Assembly: GCA_015680685.1 (NCBI GenBank)
Contig: MNCI01016011.1
Location: forward strand, 163,768 to 227,767
DNA length: 64,000 bases
Source of the DNA: Gnetum montanum
Lineage: Eukaryota; Streptophyta; Gnetopsida; Gnetales; Gnetaceae
Reading direction: 5' to 3'
The translations under genes and the position numbers were made by a program. Numbering within the stretch: position 1 is the stretch's first letter; every line of letters starts with the position of its first letter. Below the pieces are notes generated by a model, which was given only the letters and a program-made list of their open reading frames with translations, made no database searches and was not told where the DNA came from. Positions 11,531 through 22,890 of the stretch are shown piece after piece.

Positions 11531-12240
11531 AAGAAACTTTGCTCATGGTGTACTTCATTCTCAAGGTAGGAATTCCAACATGAGTCTGGTCAATTAGATG
11601 CACTACCAAAGAACATGGTCCTTTTTGAACTTTTCCCATGGTGGAGTTCAACCCTTGTGTATGTACCTTTTAATTATGGCATCATAGTAGGTCTCTTGGG
11701 TGGCTAAGGGTTCTCAAGTGGAGATGAACACACTTCACCTTGTTGCTCATAGGGTAGCCATGGATCATCACACTTGAGGGTTGGGGCTTAGGAGAGGGAA
11801 AATGGGATTTTCCAAGGTCACTTAGTGATTTTGGCTAACCATTCTCCAATGTCACATATCTTACACTCACATGATCATGATGATAACATGATAAGTTAGC
11901 ATAAATCATGTCCTCCATAATCCAACATAACCAATAAGACTAAAACCTTGAAAAAGATTGGAAAGAATCATAGCATTATTGAAATATATGATATAAAGGA
12001 GATTTTATGTAATAGTAATAGGATATATCATGTAAAGTATTATACATACATTATTTTTCAATGGTGTTATGATGACCCAATGCCTAGTAACTCAAATAAC
12101 CATAATGGTTATTAAAATCATATGAAAAGCATAAATCAAACCAAACCAATATGCTAAGAAACAGATAATAAAAATGTAAAGAAAACATGCAAATGCAACT
12201 ATATATAAATGAAATGCATGGTGAAGGGAAGAAAACATGC
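10832..12240. other. E2 non-coding 3' region
   Basis: The interval lies between the integrase end and the 3' LTR of E2. It is AT-rich, with a poly(T) run near 11279-11292 and a long TC microsatellite. No reading frame matches a known domain. Confidence 0.5.
11475..11527. repeat. (TC)n microsatellite
   Basis: About 26 uninterrupted TC dinucleotides lie in the 3' non-coding part of E2. This perfect tract contrasts with the strong decay around it, so it is probably a recent expansion. Confidence 0.95.
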
Positions 12241-12249
12241 AACTAAGAA

Positions 12250-12525
12250 TCTACCAGGTGTCCATGTGGGGCACCTAAGTAGAAATGCTTCAAATGTAAT
12301 GCATTAAAGTTCCTCTATAACTTATGCCCTTGCAAATCAGAAATTTTATACACATTGGGGCCAACGATGTTTGTAACTTGGAATGGACTTGTTCACATAG
12401 GATAAAACTTAGTTTGAGGATCTATTTGACTAGATACTCTATCTCTCTTATGGACTAGATCTCCTATTTTAAAGACTTTACTTGCATATCTCTTATCAAG
12501 CCACCATTTAACAATTTGTTGACGA
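12250..12525 (-). pseudogene. Integrase C-terminal domain of E2
   Basis: The minus-strand frame reads WWLDKRYASKVFKIGDLV, then a linker, then a TSPFQVTNIVGPNVYKISDL block and NALHLKHFYLG. This is the SH3-like C-terminal part of Ty3 integrase (consensus GDLV, PFxV, YxLxxLxG, NxxxLKxYY). It binds DNA and chromatin during integration. It is joined directly to an RT fragment at about 12520, so the catalytic integrase core is absent. One Trp and one Gln position are stops. Confidence 0.7.
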
Positions 12526-12600
12526 TCAATATTATGAAAATCAATACACAATCGTAATTCACTTGTTCACTTTCTATCAGGCACTAAATTTGATGTCCAA
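12526..12600 (-). pseudogene. RT N-terminal stub of E2 at a deletion junction
   Basis: In one minus-strand frame this reads LVPDRK-stop-TSELRLCIDFHNI, which matches the start of Ty3 RT (consensus GELRLCIDFRNLN). The next residues already belong to the integrase end. The junction is therefore an internal deletion that removed the rest of RT, RNase H and most of integrase. The stub follows the EELDELVESK segment of the preceding frame after a one-base shift. Confidence 0.65.
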
Positions 12601-13440
12601 CTTTAGATTCTACAAGTTCATCAAGTTCTTCTTTCATCCAAGTTTCAATCTTAGGTCTAATAGATCTAAGTTTTTGTAGGTTGTTGAATACAACTTCTCG
12701 AGGAACATGTTCCATGGATGTGTCATCAAAATTTGGCACACCTTCTAACATTTTAAGGGATAGGATCTCATTTATATCTTTGTCCTCTCTTAATGGTGGT
12801 AGGTCACCCAAAAGAAATCCCTTTCCATCATGTTGATGATAAGGTAGGGTATCTTCATAGATTTCTTCACCTTCTATAGAAGTTTGATAGGGTTGGGTGG
12901 AATCTATATGAAGAAAAGGATTTATTTTTCTAATTTCACTCACATGATCATTTATAACATGTTCACCATGCTTAACCTCAATAACTCCAATATAAAGATT
13001 AGTGTTTTGATTTTCCAAAGATTTATTTTGTTGATTGAAGGTTGTAACTACTTATTTATAGAAAGGTTGTCTTGGTATGATCATATATTCAAATTTTCCT
13101 TTAATAAGGATTAATAGTTCTAAGAAATATGACCTAAAGAAGCCTCCAAACTTGGCTTCAAAAGTCCTAGACAAGAGCACATCATAAGTTGGTGACATGT
13201 CAACTACTAAGATATCTATATAACATGTAAATGTAGGGTATTGTTTAAGTTGTACTTTCACTCCTCTTAATGAACCTGCTATAGGTATATTGGATCCATT
13301 GAGTTGAATCAAACTTTTTTTTGTAGTAGCATCCATGCTTCTAAAGTCTTACATACCTCAAGTGACATGACACTAATGGTTGCTCTAGAATCCATCAAAC
13401 AATTATGAACTTTCTTTCCTAAAATAATCAGAGTTGTTAG
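12584..13440 (-). pseudogene. Protease and pre-RT linker of E2
   Basis: Upstream (13340-13440) the frame reads HNCLMDSRATISVMSLEV, the protease active site with DSG changed to DSR (GGA to AGA fits a G-to-A change). A one-base shift near 13325 leads to NGSNIPIAGSLRGVKVQL, then DILVVDMSPTYDVLLSR and KFGG, all family-typical protease blocks. The following 12584-13018 part is acidic linker ending at the RT start. A stop lies at about 13050. The active-site change alone should abolish protease activity. Confidence 0.7.
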
Positions 13441-13459
13441 GAAAGGAGGTTGCTCTTTC

Positions 13460-15447
13460 TTGCTCATCATGGAAAAATCTCAAATTCTTCGCCTTGTGCA
13501 TTTCCAAATTTTATCTCATACTTCTAAGTTAAAGTTGGATACTAATCAGTTGTTTTTTTGTTTGCAGCCTTGGAGCAGATACACCAACTCCCGCACTCTT
13601 TCCAATCTCGATCTGCTACATCGGAGTGTGTTATCATCATAATTTTGAGCTCTTTGTTGTTATCCTGGTCTTATAAACTCGTAGTTCCTAAGGATTCCCA
13701 GCATTTGATAGCTCTTTGACATGTACTCCCTTCTCTGGCATGTACTCCCACACCCTGAGAATGATTTTGTTTCAAGATGTTTTCTTTCAACACTCGCATT
13801 TGTCTTTGTTCTTCTCCCTATTTATCCATCAATATGTTCAGATGTTGATCATGTACTTATTCTCATTTAATTAATAAAATTCTCTTTTTGGGGTCNTGAG
13901 TTTCTGCAAAATGAACTTGTCTTTCAGTTGGAGATTTTACTTTATTGGTTTCAAGTCCATGAACTATCTCTTGGATCACATCTTTCATTTCATTAAAATG
14001 TAAAAGGTTATACATTGAAATGTTAGCTTTAATTTTCTTCAAATACTCAACTAGATCATAAGTCTTATGTTCATCTTTGGCTTCTTGTTAAGGAAGAGTT
14101 CTTCTAAGTATAGAAGGGGGGTTTGGTCATTGTGGGGCATTTTTTTTGAGATGGTCTAGTTTAATTATTTGTGTTTTTTTGGCTAGGAGCTCTTTTGTTT
14201 GGGGGAGTATAAGGATCATTCCTAGTATGTTGTTGTGTGTTGTTCATAATGTCACTAAGTCTATGGTAGCAAGCATTATGTGGATTAGGATCACTTACTA
14301 AAACTTGTTCTAATGAAGGAACTTCCTCATTTTGTATTTCATGAGGTACATTAAGGACAATAATAGGGTTTTTTCCATTTTGTTGACTCTGAGTATTATC
14401 ACCATATAGTGCTAAATATTGAGGACAAGTTTTCTTAGAGTGTTACCTAGTGTTATGGAGATGCTAGTAATCATCATTGATTAATGTACTTAGCTTTTCA
14501 CATTGTATAGGAACCTTATTGTTCCACTTTAATTCAACTACTTCATTTGAAATTTTTTGAAGTGATGTCAATATCTGGGTCATTTGATTTTGAGTTTGAG
14601 TTTGGGGCTCAACAGGATTAGATATCTACTTTGGGTTTATGATGGATTGAATTAAGGCCTTCAACTAGTCATCATTCAAACGTGTGTTAGATGGAAGAAA
14701 TGAAGAAGATGTGGGGCCCTAAAAATAATTGTTTGAAGGTTGAGTCAGTTGAAGGGAAGTGAGAGTTGGAAACATGGTATTGGTCATTGGGAAAGTTGGT
14801 AACGATAGAGGACTAGATTGCATAGGGTTATTGACACTAATCATTTCAAATTATGTTTGAATACTATTCATGAGGGTAATTTGTTCTAACTTGATGGCTT
14901 TGGCCATCACTCCCTATATTTCTATTATGTTGGGATCTGATTTGATAGCATAGCCAAAGAATGATTCGATGGTACAGAGGTAGAAGTTAAGGATACCGTC
15001 AGGTTGTGAATGCATCTCATTTGGCACATAGACAAGTTGATGAAGGAATCTTAAGTTATAGTCACAAACATTTTCCCAAGGTATTTTCCTCAAGCTTGTA
15101 AAATTACTTAATGCTATGGCTTGGCTAGTGAACTTGTCAAACTGAAGTAAGAACTTATTTTTGAATTCTTGCTATGAGTCAATGGAGGCATTAGGGAACA
15201 TCAAAAACCATTGGGTGGCTTTGCTCCTAAAAGTTGTCACAAATACCCTACATTCTACATCATTTTGTACAATGTTATGCATCCTTAGTAAGATTTTGAA
15301 ACATTGTGTGTGTTGGTAGGCATCACTAGTAGGGGTTGTGGGATCATAGAACAAGTTTATGTTTTGGAGTGATTTTGGGATGTCATGATAATTGGAAAAG
15401 TTAAAGATGTTGCTCACCAAGGGAGTCATGGGTTGATTGACTACCAT
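13460..15447 (-). pseudogene. Gag of E2
   Basis: The minus-strand frame starts near 15447 and continues with few stops to about 14100. It contains a retrotransposon Gag core (ATQWFLMFPNASIDS, then EFKNKFLLQFDKF and a VCDYNLRFLHQL segment). A Pro/Gln/Asn-rich region and a CCHC-like HSKKTCPQYLALYG stretch near 14440 follow. It would assemble the element's particle and bind its RNA. Internal stops are mostly at Gln or Trp positions. One ambiguous base (n) is present at 13896. Confidence 0.7.
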
Positions 15448-16151
15448 CCTAGTCTAAGTTATTCTAGAGATAGAAATTGAGAAATGTGAAGCTCATTGTT
15501 TCCTTAATGTAAAGTGACAGGTAGTTGGTCAGTTAGGGGTAGAGGTAAGTGATTCTTATTAAGAGGGTTTGCTCATAAAACAAGGATCATAGAATATAAA
15601 TGTTAAAATAAAATTATAAAACTAAGTAAAAGAAAAGAAATATTGAATAATACTTTTTTGACAAAGAAGAAAAACACCAAAATATGCTATTTAAGAAAAT
15701 ATTTTTTAAAAGAAAAATAAATGCATGAAATTGCAATATTTATAAAATTTAAAAGGAAAATAGTAAATTGAAAATTTTTAGAAAAATAAATTTAAAATTA
15801 AATAATTAAATAAAAAAACCTTATCAAAGTTACAACTCAAGTAAGGATTGCCAAAATAGAAATATGAAAATCAGATTGGGAAGAAGGGTTTTTTTTCAAA
15901 AAAAAGATTAGAAATGGGTGATGAGATTTAAAAATTTTTAGGAAACAAACTTTTGAAATAAAAAAATAAAGGGCTCGAAAATTCTCAAAAATATTTTTCA
16001 AAAAAAGGGATGAAAATAGATATGTTAGTGAAAAAAATAAATTTTGAAATAAGATTAGGAAACAAGTCAGAAACAAGAAAAATGACAAAAAAAAATTGAT
16101 ATGGGAAAACAAAGGCTTAAAAAATGGTCCTCCTTCTAGTGCCAAAAAAAG
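15448..16151 (-). other. 5' leader of E2
   Basis: Very A/T-rich non-coding sequence lies between the 5' LTR and gag. Next to the LTR the minus strand reads CTTTTTTTGGCACTAGAAGGAGGACC. A primer-binding site probably starts at the TGG, but the tRNA could not be named. A plus-strand reading of the same bases looks like a polypurine tract; the gene order favours the minus orientation. Confidence 0.5.
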
Positions 16152-17926
16152 TGTTGATGCCTACATTTTGGATGTACCAACACATAGGGAAAACTCGTTT
16201 GAGGAGACTATTTCTTAGGGCACCTCCCATATGGGTATGGAAACCCATGAATAGTCTCAGCTGAAGAGGGATATGTGATGTTTCAAAAAGTAAATTGAAT
16301 TGAAAAGTTGGGAGAATTTAAATTGAATATTGTCTTGAAAATATAGTAACTAATAAATTTGAAACTTTTCCTTGGTCTCCTACTACTATTGCTAGTCCGT
16401 GTCATCTCGTCATCACAGATGCTGCCACAACCAACACTACTCATGGTCGCTAGGAGAGAGAGAGAGAGAGAGAGAGATATGTTCCACCATCAATGTTATT
16501 GTTCATGATTGCTACTAAGTAGAACACCCTTGCAGAAGCAAGGATGAAACCCTGCTGCATAACGACATGTTGTCACTGCTATTGGGTGTTGTTGTTGCTG
16601 CAACCATAGACTACTACTGGCCATCGCCTGCTTTTGACTACTGTGCATTGCCTACCATCATAGATACTACCATCATGCACACCATTGGAAGAGAGAAAAG
16701 CTGAACCTCACATGTCCTACAGTTGTACCACCATCATTGTTCTATCGATCACAATGTTGTTGTTGATGCACCACTATTGATGTGTCTACGTTTGCCACTG
16801 CTGACCGCCATCACCACATGTGCAGCCTATCATTCACCTCTGATACCATTAAGAGATCTTTCATGTGTGCCACAGTTCACTTGAAAACCTACTGAATGCT
16901 ACCTACTAGTACTTTGTAGTGGAGAGAGAGACATGCTATGTAGGGAGGATGCCTACCACCACTAATGTCTATGTTGTAGTTCCATTACCAAGAATATTTC
17001 CACCATCACATGTAGATAGCTAACTTGGAGAGAGGGAAGGTTACTTGATCTACCTACAACCATGATTGCCACTACCATGTGCCTTGTCAGAGAGAGGAGA
17101 GGTTGGTCGATGGTTCTGGTTATTGCTTGCTGCCTAGGGAAGAGGAGGCTCGATATCCCATCCTCCCAAGTTGAGGGAGCTTCTCCATTAAATAAGCCAC
17201 TACCCACCACTTCTTAAGTGCCCATGTTGCCTTGTCTCCACCATGTCCACCATCAATTATAACCATGTCCCACATCTACCATGTAATGCACGTCAATTAC
17301 TACAATGTGCTACCCATAACTTCCCACCATGACTACCACCACATCTCTACCACCAATCGTAATGTCCACTATTGATGGTTACCTATGTACATCTCTACAC
17401 GATCTACCAGCAATGCCCATCATCGATTACTACAACCATGCACCTTGTTAGAGAGAGGAGAAAATGATAAAAAAATGAAGAATTGGAAATAGCAATGGTG
17501 ATGAGGTGAAAGTGTCAGATTTCTGAGGAATGAACTTATTTACCCTTGTTTCTATTACTTGTTGTGTTTGATGATGTCTTTCCTTAATCTTGGAACTATA
17601 TTGGTTTTTGTTGTATTTATGACATTTTTCTAGCATAATGGAAGCAAAGAATGCAATGTCAGATATAACATAATTTAATTTGAAGGGCAAATGATTTCAG
17701 GCTACATGGAGGTTCCTTTACTATCCAATGCATGCATATTTCCATATGATTTTTTTTCTTTTTAAATTATTTATTTATTTTTCTTCCATTTTCATGTTGT
17801 TTATAATTAGTAATTGGTCTTAAAATTTTATTATCTATAATTTTTTGAATCTATTGGACAATATAAATATATATGCTATTGTTAATCATGGTCTTATGCC
17901 TAGCATGGGCGATGTTGGCATCAACA
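16152..17926 (-). repeat. 5' LTR of element E2
   Basis: This 1775-bp copy is the partner of 9023-10831, with the same termini and a (GA)n run at about 16449-16475. The right end TGTTGGCATCAACA abuts CTACA, the right TSD copy. Beyond it the interrupted element E1 resumes. Confidence 0.85.
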
Positions 17927-19340
17927 CTACAATACCACTATCAAAAGTCTAGAAGATGCTATTAGAATTTGGGAACATCAAGTTGAATAATCTACCGTAT
18001 GATTTACCACCACTCAATTAAATATCTCATGTCACTAATCTTGTTCTAGATGCTAAAATTCCTAACAAAGTTGCATATTAGATATACCTTAGTGATAGAG
18101 AAGAGTTAGCAAGGCAAGTAGAGGAGCTATTGCAGAATGGTTTGGTAGATAGAAGTTTGATTTTTTGTGTGACACTTATTATTTTAATACCAAATAAGTG
18201 ATACATAAAGATGAGAATATGCATTGATGCATGTGCGGTAAATCAAATCACCATCATGTACCAATTTCCTATGCCACATGAGAATAATATTTTGGATAAT
18301 CTTTATGATGCAAAGTCTTTAGAAAGATAGATTTAAAGAGTGGCTACCACTAGATTAGAATTATAGAGGCATATGAGTGAAATATTGTATTTAGAACAAA
18401 AGATGATTTGTATGAGTGAAGGATGATGTGTTTTGGCCTTATCACAATTCACTAAGTACATTCATGCAATTGATGAATAAGGTATTAAAGCCATATCTTA
18501 GTCACTTTGTTATTATGTTTCTAGATGATATTTTTGTGTAAAACTATAGTATACAAGAGCATTTGAAATAGTTATGATTAGTATTACAATAGTTAAATTT
18601 GGAATAATTGATGATGAATGTCAAAAAGTGAAACTTTTTAAAAGATGAGCTAGTGTACCTTGGATTCATTATTTTCAAGAATGATTTGAAGGTAGGCCTT
18701 GAGAAAGTAAGAGTTATAGTTTAATGGCCAACATTGCAAAATGCCATGGAGGTGAGATCTTTCTACTATTTAGCAAGTTTTTTTAAACAAATCATTACGA
18801 ATTTCAATGGTATAATAGCAAGGATGATCAACATCATTAAGGGGACTCAAAATTTGTATTTCAAGGAATACTAATAGCATTAAAAAGTTTTCAAAATTTG
18901 AAACATGCTCTCATCATAGCTCCTATTTTAGCATTACTAGATTTTAATAAAGTATTTTTAGTTAAATGCAATGCTAGTAGTGAAGTAATAGGAGTCTTGA
19001 GTTAAGAAAGAAGACCTCTTGTCTATTTTACTAAAAATATGAATGAGTCCTACTAGAAATACTCTACATATAATGAGGAATTTTATGTTATTCTCCATGC
19101 ATTAAAGAAGTGAAGACATTACTTGTTGCCTAAGGAGTTTATTCTATACACTAATAACAATGCTTTATAATTTATTCAAAATTAGCCAAAGCTTAGTAAA
19201 AAAACAAAAAAAAAGGGATTTATAAGGTAAAAGCTAATGGTATAAGCACATGATGTTTCAATGGCTAGACAAATGAGATAAGCCAAAATAGTGGAAATAC
19301 TATGGAGGTATTTCTTTTGGCTATGCATAAGAAGCCAAAT
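17927..19340 (+). pseudogene. Ty3 RT-RNase H remnant, element E1, part 2
   Basis: The frame reads LPPLN...ELARQVEELLQNGLVDRSL, then RICIDACAVNQITIMYQFP, IDLKSGYH and FRTKDDLYE, all conserved RT blocks of chromovirus-like Ty3 elements. RNase H follows from about 18890 with APILALLDFNK, KYSTYNEEFY and RHYLLPKEFILYT. The RNase H site expected as ECDASG reads KCNASS, three changes each explained by G-to-A. Many Gln and Trp codons are stops. This is the continuation of the element whose protease ends at 9022. Integrase is missing because the sequence changes to element E3 near 19345. Confidence 0.8.
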
Positions 19341-19344
19341 TAAT

Positions 19345-20330
19345 AAATATGTTGCAAGTTGCTAAGTATGTCAAAGGGTGTTGATCTTCTTTACCTTGTC
19401 ATTGAATTTGTTCTTGTGTTGCAACTTGCTATTGCTAGCACATTTAGAGGTCATATGGCCTCTTCTATCACAAACCTAACATTTTATAGAAGAGAAATCA
19501 AGGTTAGAATTTTAAAAATTTCTAACTCTTTCTTTACCTTTGAACATATTGTATCTTTTCTAATTTTATCCCTTGCTTCTTTTGACTATCAATTGTTCTA
19601 GCTTCCTTGAGAGAAAGGAAATCTCATCTTCACTACCCTCATTATGCTCATTGAGCTCCTTCTCCTTGGAGGTAGTCTTTAGAGTGATGGGTTTTTCTTG
19701 CATAGCTCCTTTACTTATGAGATTCATTTCATAAGCAATGAGAGCACTTTGAAGCTCTTCAAATTTTAGAGTTGAAAAATCTTTGATTTCCTCCATGGCC
19801 ATGACCTTTGATATGAACTCTAGTTAAAGTGTTCTAATCATTTTAATGATTACATGGATCTCTCATAGATCTTTGCTAGTACATCTAATAGCTAGAACAA
19901 GATCATTTGCTCTAGAAACATAATCTTTTATTTTCTCATCTTCTCTCATTTTTAGCTTATCATATTCACTTTGTAAAATTAACAACTTTAATTATTCAAC
20001 TATAGAGGTTCCTTCACAAGTAGCCTCTAAAGTTTTCCAAATCTCTTTGGCCATTTTACATCTCGCTACTCTATTAAACTCTGATTTATTCAAAGCATAA
20101 TATAAATAATATTTTTCTTTAGAGTCAAACATGAACTTATCTTTTTCTTCTTGACTGCATTTGTTGCGAGAGTTGATGGCTTTGGTGGAGCTATTGATAG
20201 GTAGAGTGTAGCCTTCAAGGATGAACTCCCAAACTTTAAACCCCATAGATTTGAATAATCCTTGCATCCTAGCTTTCCAATAGATGAAGTTGAATCCATA
20301 AAACATGGATGGCTTTGTATAAGATGTCTA
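19345..20330 (-). pseudogene. Ty1/copia gag remnant (element E3)
   Basis: The minus-strand frame starts near 20306 with YGFNFIYWKARMQGLF, then WEFILEGYTLP and MAKEIWKTLEATCEGT. These are the conserved blocks of the UBN2-type Gag of plant copia elements. The second part (19566-19802) continues with FEELQSALIAYEM. A zinc knuckle near 19430-19480 reads VCDRRGHMTSKC, with its first Cys two residues before the shown start and a stop between. Gag would build the particle and bind RNA. The element is cut near 19345, so protease, integrase and RT are absent. Confidence 0.8.
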
Positions 20331-20373
20331 CTCGATTGCTCACTCTTGAAGTTGATGATGAAGAATAGGACTA

Positions 20374-20386
20374 GGCTCTAATACCA
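20374..20386 (-). other. Primer-binding site, tRNA-iMet type (element E3)
   Basis: The minus strand reads TGGTATTAGAGCC, one C-to-T change from the initiator-Met complement TGGTATCAGAGCC. It lies between the gag frame and the LTR, as expected for a copia element on this strand. Confidence 0.85.
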
Positions 20387-20387
20387 C

Positions 20388-21606
20388 TTGAGGATCATTG
20401 GACTTAGAAAGGGGGGATGAATAAGTTCCACAAAATAAAAATTAATCAACCAAAGCACACACCAAATTTTAACATGGTTCCCCAACTTGGATAGTCCACA
20501 CTCAGTAGGTAGTTTTCTAGCACACCCCAAACTTTGTTTCTCTCAAAAGATGGTTTGAAGAGTACCGCACCTTGTACAAGCTCAAAGCTCAACTCTAGAG
20601 TGATATGATATCACAAATCCACTCAACCCCATAAGGTTCCAATAAGCTTAGAATGTGGTTTCTAGGATCCCACAAACTTTACAACTTAAGCTCCACTCTA
20701 GAGTATTGCGATGCTACACCAACACTCAATCCTATAGGATCCTAACAAGCTCAAGCAAGATTCCTTCTTACAAGAAGCACATCAACACTGCAAGGTAACA
20801 AAAAAGAACAAAAATTATAAAGAAAGAATGCAACTAAATTTCTTGATCCTTATACCTTGAGGTACAACACACTTTGATCACTTACAAAAACAAAAGATAG
20901 TACAATGAGGAACAATAAAAAGAGAATGATGTATACAATGATTTCTTGATAGTGACACTTGATAGTACATAATTCTTTCACATTTTCCAATGGAATGAAG
21001 TTTTCTTATAGCCAATATGTTTCCAAAATCACCTCAGAATTCATGCAAAGGCTATCTAATGGTAATTGGAGATGTCTTCTTTGAGACTAAGACATCTTTC
21101 TGCATTAGACATTTATTTTGAAAAGATGTCTTCTCCACAAGAAAGATTCCTTTGTGGAGACGTCTTCATGAAGATTTTTTTCTCACCAGAAAGGCATCAT
21201 CTATTTTTTAGTTATATCTTATTCTAAGCTACTTTCAACTCAGCCAAGATGTCTTTTGTTTCTTGGTGACATCTTTTCTTGATAGTAGAGGTCTTCTATT
21301 TCTATAAGAAGTCTTTACTAATTCTACTTCACTTTGGCCAAGATGTCTACTGCTACTGAGAGACATATTCATTTGATGGAAGACATCTTTCTACCATAAG
21401 TTCTTTAATACTTGAGGCTTTCTTTTGATCATCAGAGATGAGTTTTGAAGTCTTCATTCCTTGTCCATGCTCTTTGAACTCTTGCATGCTTCCTTGAGAC
21501 TTTGTAAATATCCTTGCACTCTCCTTTTATCCTAAAAATACAACGACCACACAAGCATCCTTGTTCTCTATGTTTCTTAAGGTTTTGACATACCAAAATG
21601 TCAACA
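20388..21606 (-). mobile_element. 5' LTR of copia element E3
   Basis: Read on the minus strand, it begins TGTTGACATTTTGGTATGTC (complement of 21587-21606). It ends ...GATCCTCA a few bases before the primer-binding site, giving about 1.2 kb. TG...CA termini and PBS spacing fit a copia LTR. No second copy is in the window, so its length rests on these landmarks. It contains several diverged AAGATGTCTTC-like segments between 21060 and 21400. Confidence 0.65.
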
Positions 21607-21764
21607 AAAATCACTTCATTATTAATTACTTAGTTCCTCTTAGACAACACATGAAGTTTGCAAAAGGGCCTAGCAAAAATTTTTTTTTTTATTTTATTAA
21701 TTTTTCAAAATCATATCATTTAGTGATTCAAAAAAGAACCAAATTTTGGATTGGTTAATGAGCT

Positions 21765-22890
21765 TTCCTTCTTTGAGGTAAAGGCAACTCTATCAAAGAT
21801 GAAAAATGGAAAAACTATTGGACCATGTAGCATTCCTATAGAATCTTGGAAAGTAGTAAGAGAGACATGATTTTCTTACGTGGCATAAATATTTAACAAA
21901 ATTTTGAAGGATAGAAAAATGCCTTAAATTGAATAAAAAACATTATTATTCCCATCTATAAAAATAAAGATATACAAAATTATGCAAACTGTAGAGGGAT
22001 CAAAATAATGAACCATATTATGAAGCTTTGAAAGAGAGTCATAGAGCAACATTTTAGACTTGATTTAATAGTATCATAGAATTAATTTGGATTTATGCCA
22101 AGGAGATCTACTATAAAGACTATTTTCTTGATACAATAATTGATGGGAAAATTTACAAAATATAGAAAATTTCCACATATGATCTTTATTAACTTAAAGA
22201 AAGCATATGATAGAGTTACTAAAGATATTATTTTATTGACCTTATAGAAGGAAAGCATCCCTAATAAATGTATTAAAGTAATTTAATACATGTAAGAAGG
22301 AATTATAACTAAAATTAAAATAGCATATGGAACAACATCTAAGTTTCTAGTCAAAGTAGGTCAACATCAAGGGTTTGCACTTAGCCTATATGTATTTTTC
22401 ATTATTATGAATGCATTAATAAACAAAATACAAGATGAAATTCCTTAGTGTATGTTATTTTAAAATGATATTGTGTTGGTGGATACAACTTAAGAAAAAA
22501 TTGCTTTTATAATAGAGAAGTGGAGCCATGCTCTAGAATCAAAAGACTTAAAACCTAGTAGAAGTAAGACTAAATATATTGAATGAAGTCTTAATTAAAA
22601 AATAGTGATAATATAGAAATGACAATTTAAAGCTAAAAGTCCCTCATTGCAAATGGTTTGGCTAGATAGGATAAATCCTCCAATGAAATGGTAAAATTCA
22701 TAAAGATATAAGAAATAGAATAGAAGTAGGATGGTCAAAATGAATATAGGATAATGGTCTTCCATGTGATAAAATATAACAATAAAACTAAAAAGGAAAT
22801 TTTATAAGGTAACAATGATGCCTATTATCTTATTATTAAGGTGTTCTAATTTATGAGACTAAATTATTAATAATAAAATGATTGAAAGCC
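21765..22890 (+). pseudogene. RTE-type LINE reverse transcriptase remnant
   Basis: Ordered blocks match the RT of plant RTE-like LINEs. They are KMKNGKTIGPCSIPIESWK (near 21800), a decayed PSIKIKIYKIMQTVEGSK segment (near 21955), FINLKKAYDRV (near 22183), QGFALSLYVFFIIMNAL (near 22368), CMLF-stop-NDIVLVD (near 22450) and EKWSHALESKDLKPSRSKTK (near 22518). The last trace is GLPCDK near 22758. RT would copy element RNA at a nicked target. The first catalytic Asp (FIDL expected) is Asn, and the ADD box reads stop-N-D, so the enzyme is dead. Neither endonuclease nor a clear 3' tail is visible. Confidence 0.75.

Larger units (their letters stand above)
9023..17926 (-). mobile_element. Complete but decayed Ty3 LTR retrotransposon (element E2)
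   Basis: Two long direct repeats (9023-10831 and 16152-17926) bound an internal region of about 5.3 kb. Both begin TGTTGATGC and end GGCATCAACA, a perfect 9-bp terminal inversion. Flanking pentamers are CTAAA (left) and CTACA (right), a 4/5 TSD. Gag, protease, a stub of RT and the integrase C-terminus read on the minus strand in that order. The element therefore inserted in reverse orientation into E1. Most of RT, RNase H and integrase is deleted, so it could not move on its own. Confidence 0.9.

Noticed and set aside
15837-16145. 102-codon minus-strand frame rich in Phe/Leu, considered as a membrane protein
   Set aside because: It lies in the A/T-rich leader of E2, and its composition explains the hydrophobicity.
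16120-16152. Plus-strand reading of GCCAAAAAAAG before the E2 LTR as a polypurine tract (implying plus orientation)
   Set aside because: Gag, protease, RT stub and integrase end all read on the minus strand in the correct order, so this site is the primer-binding side.
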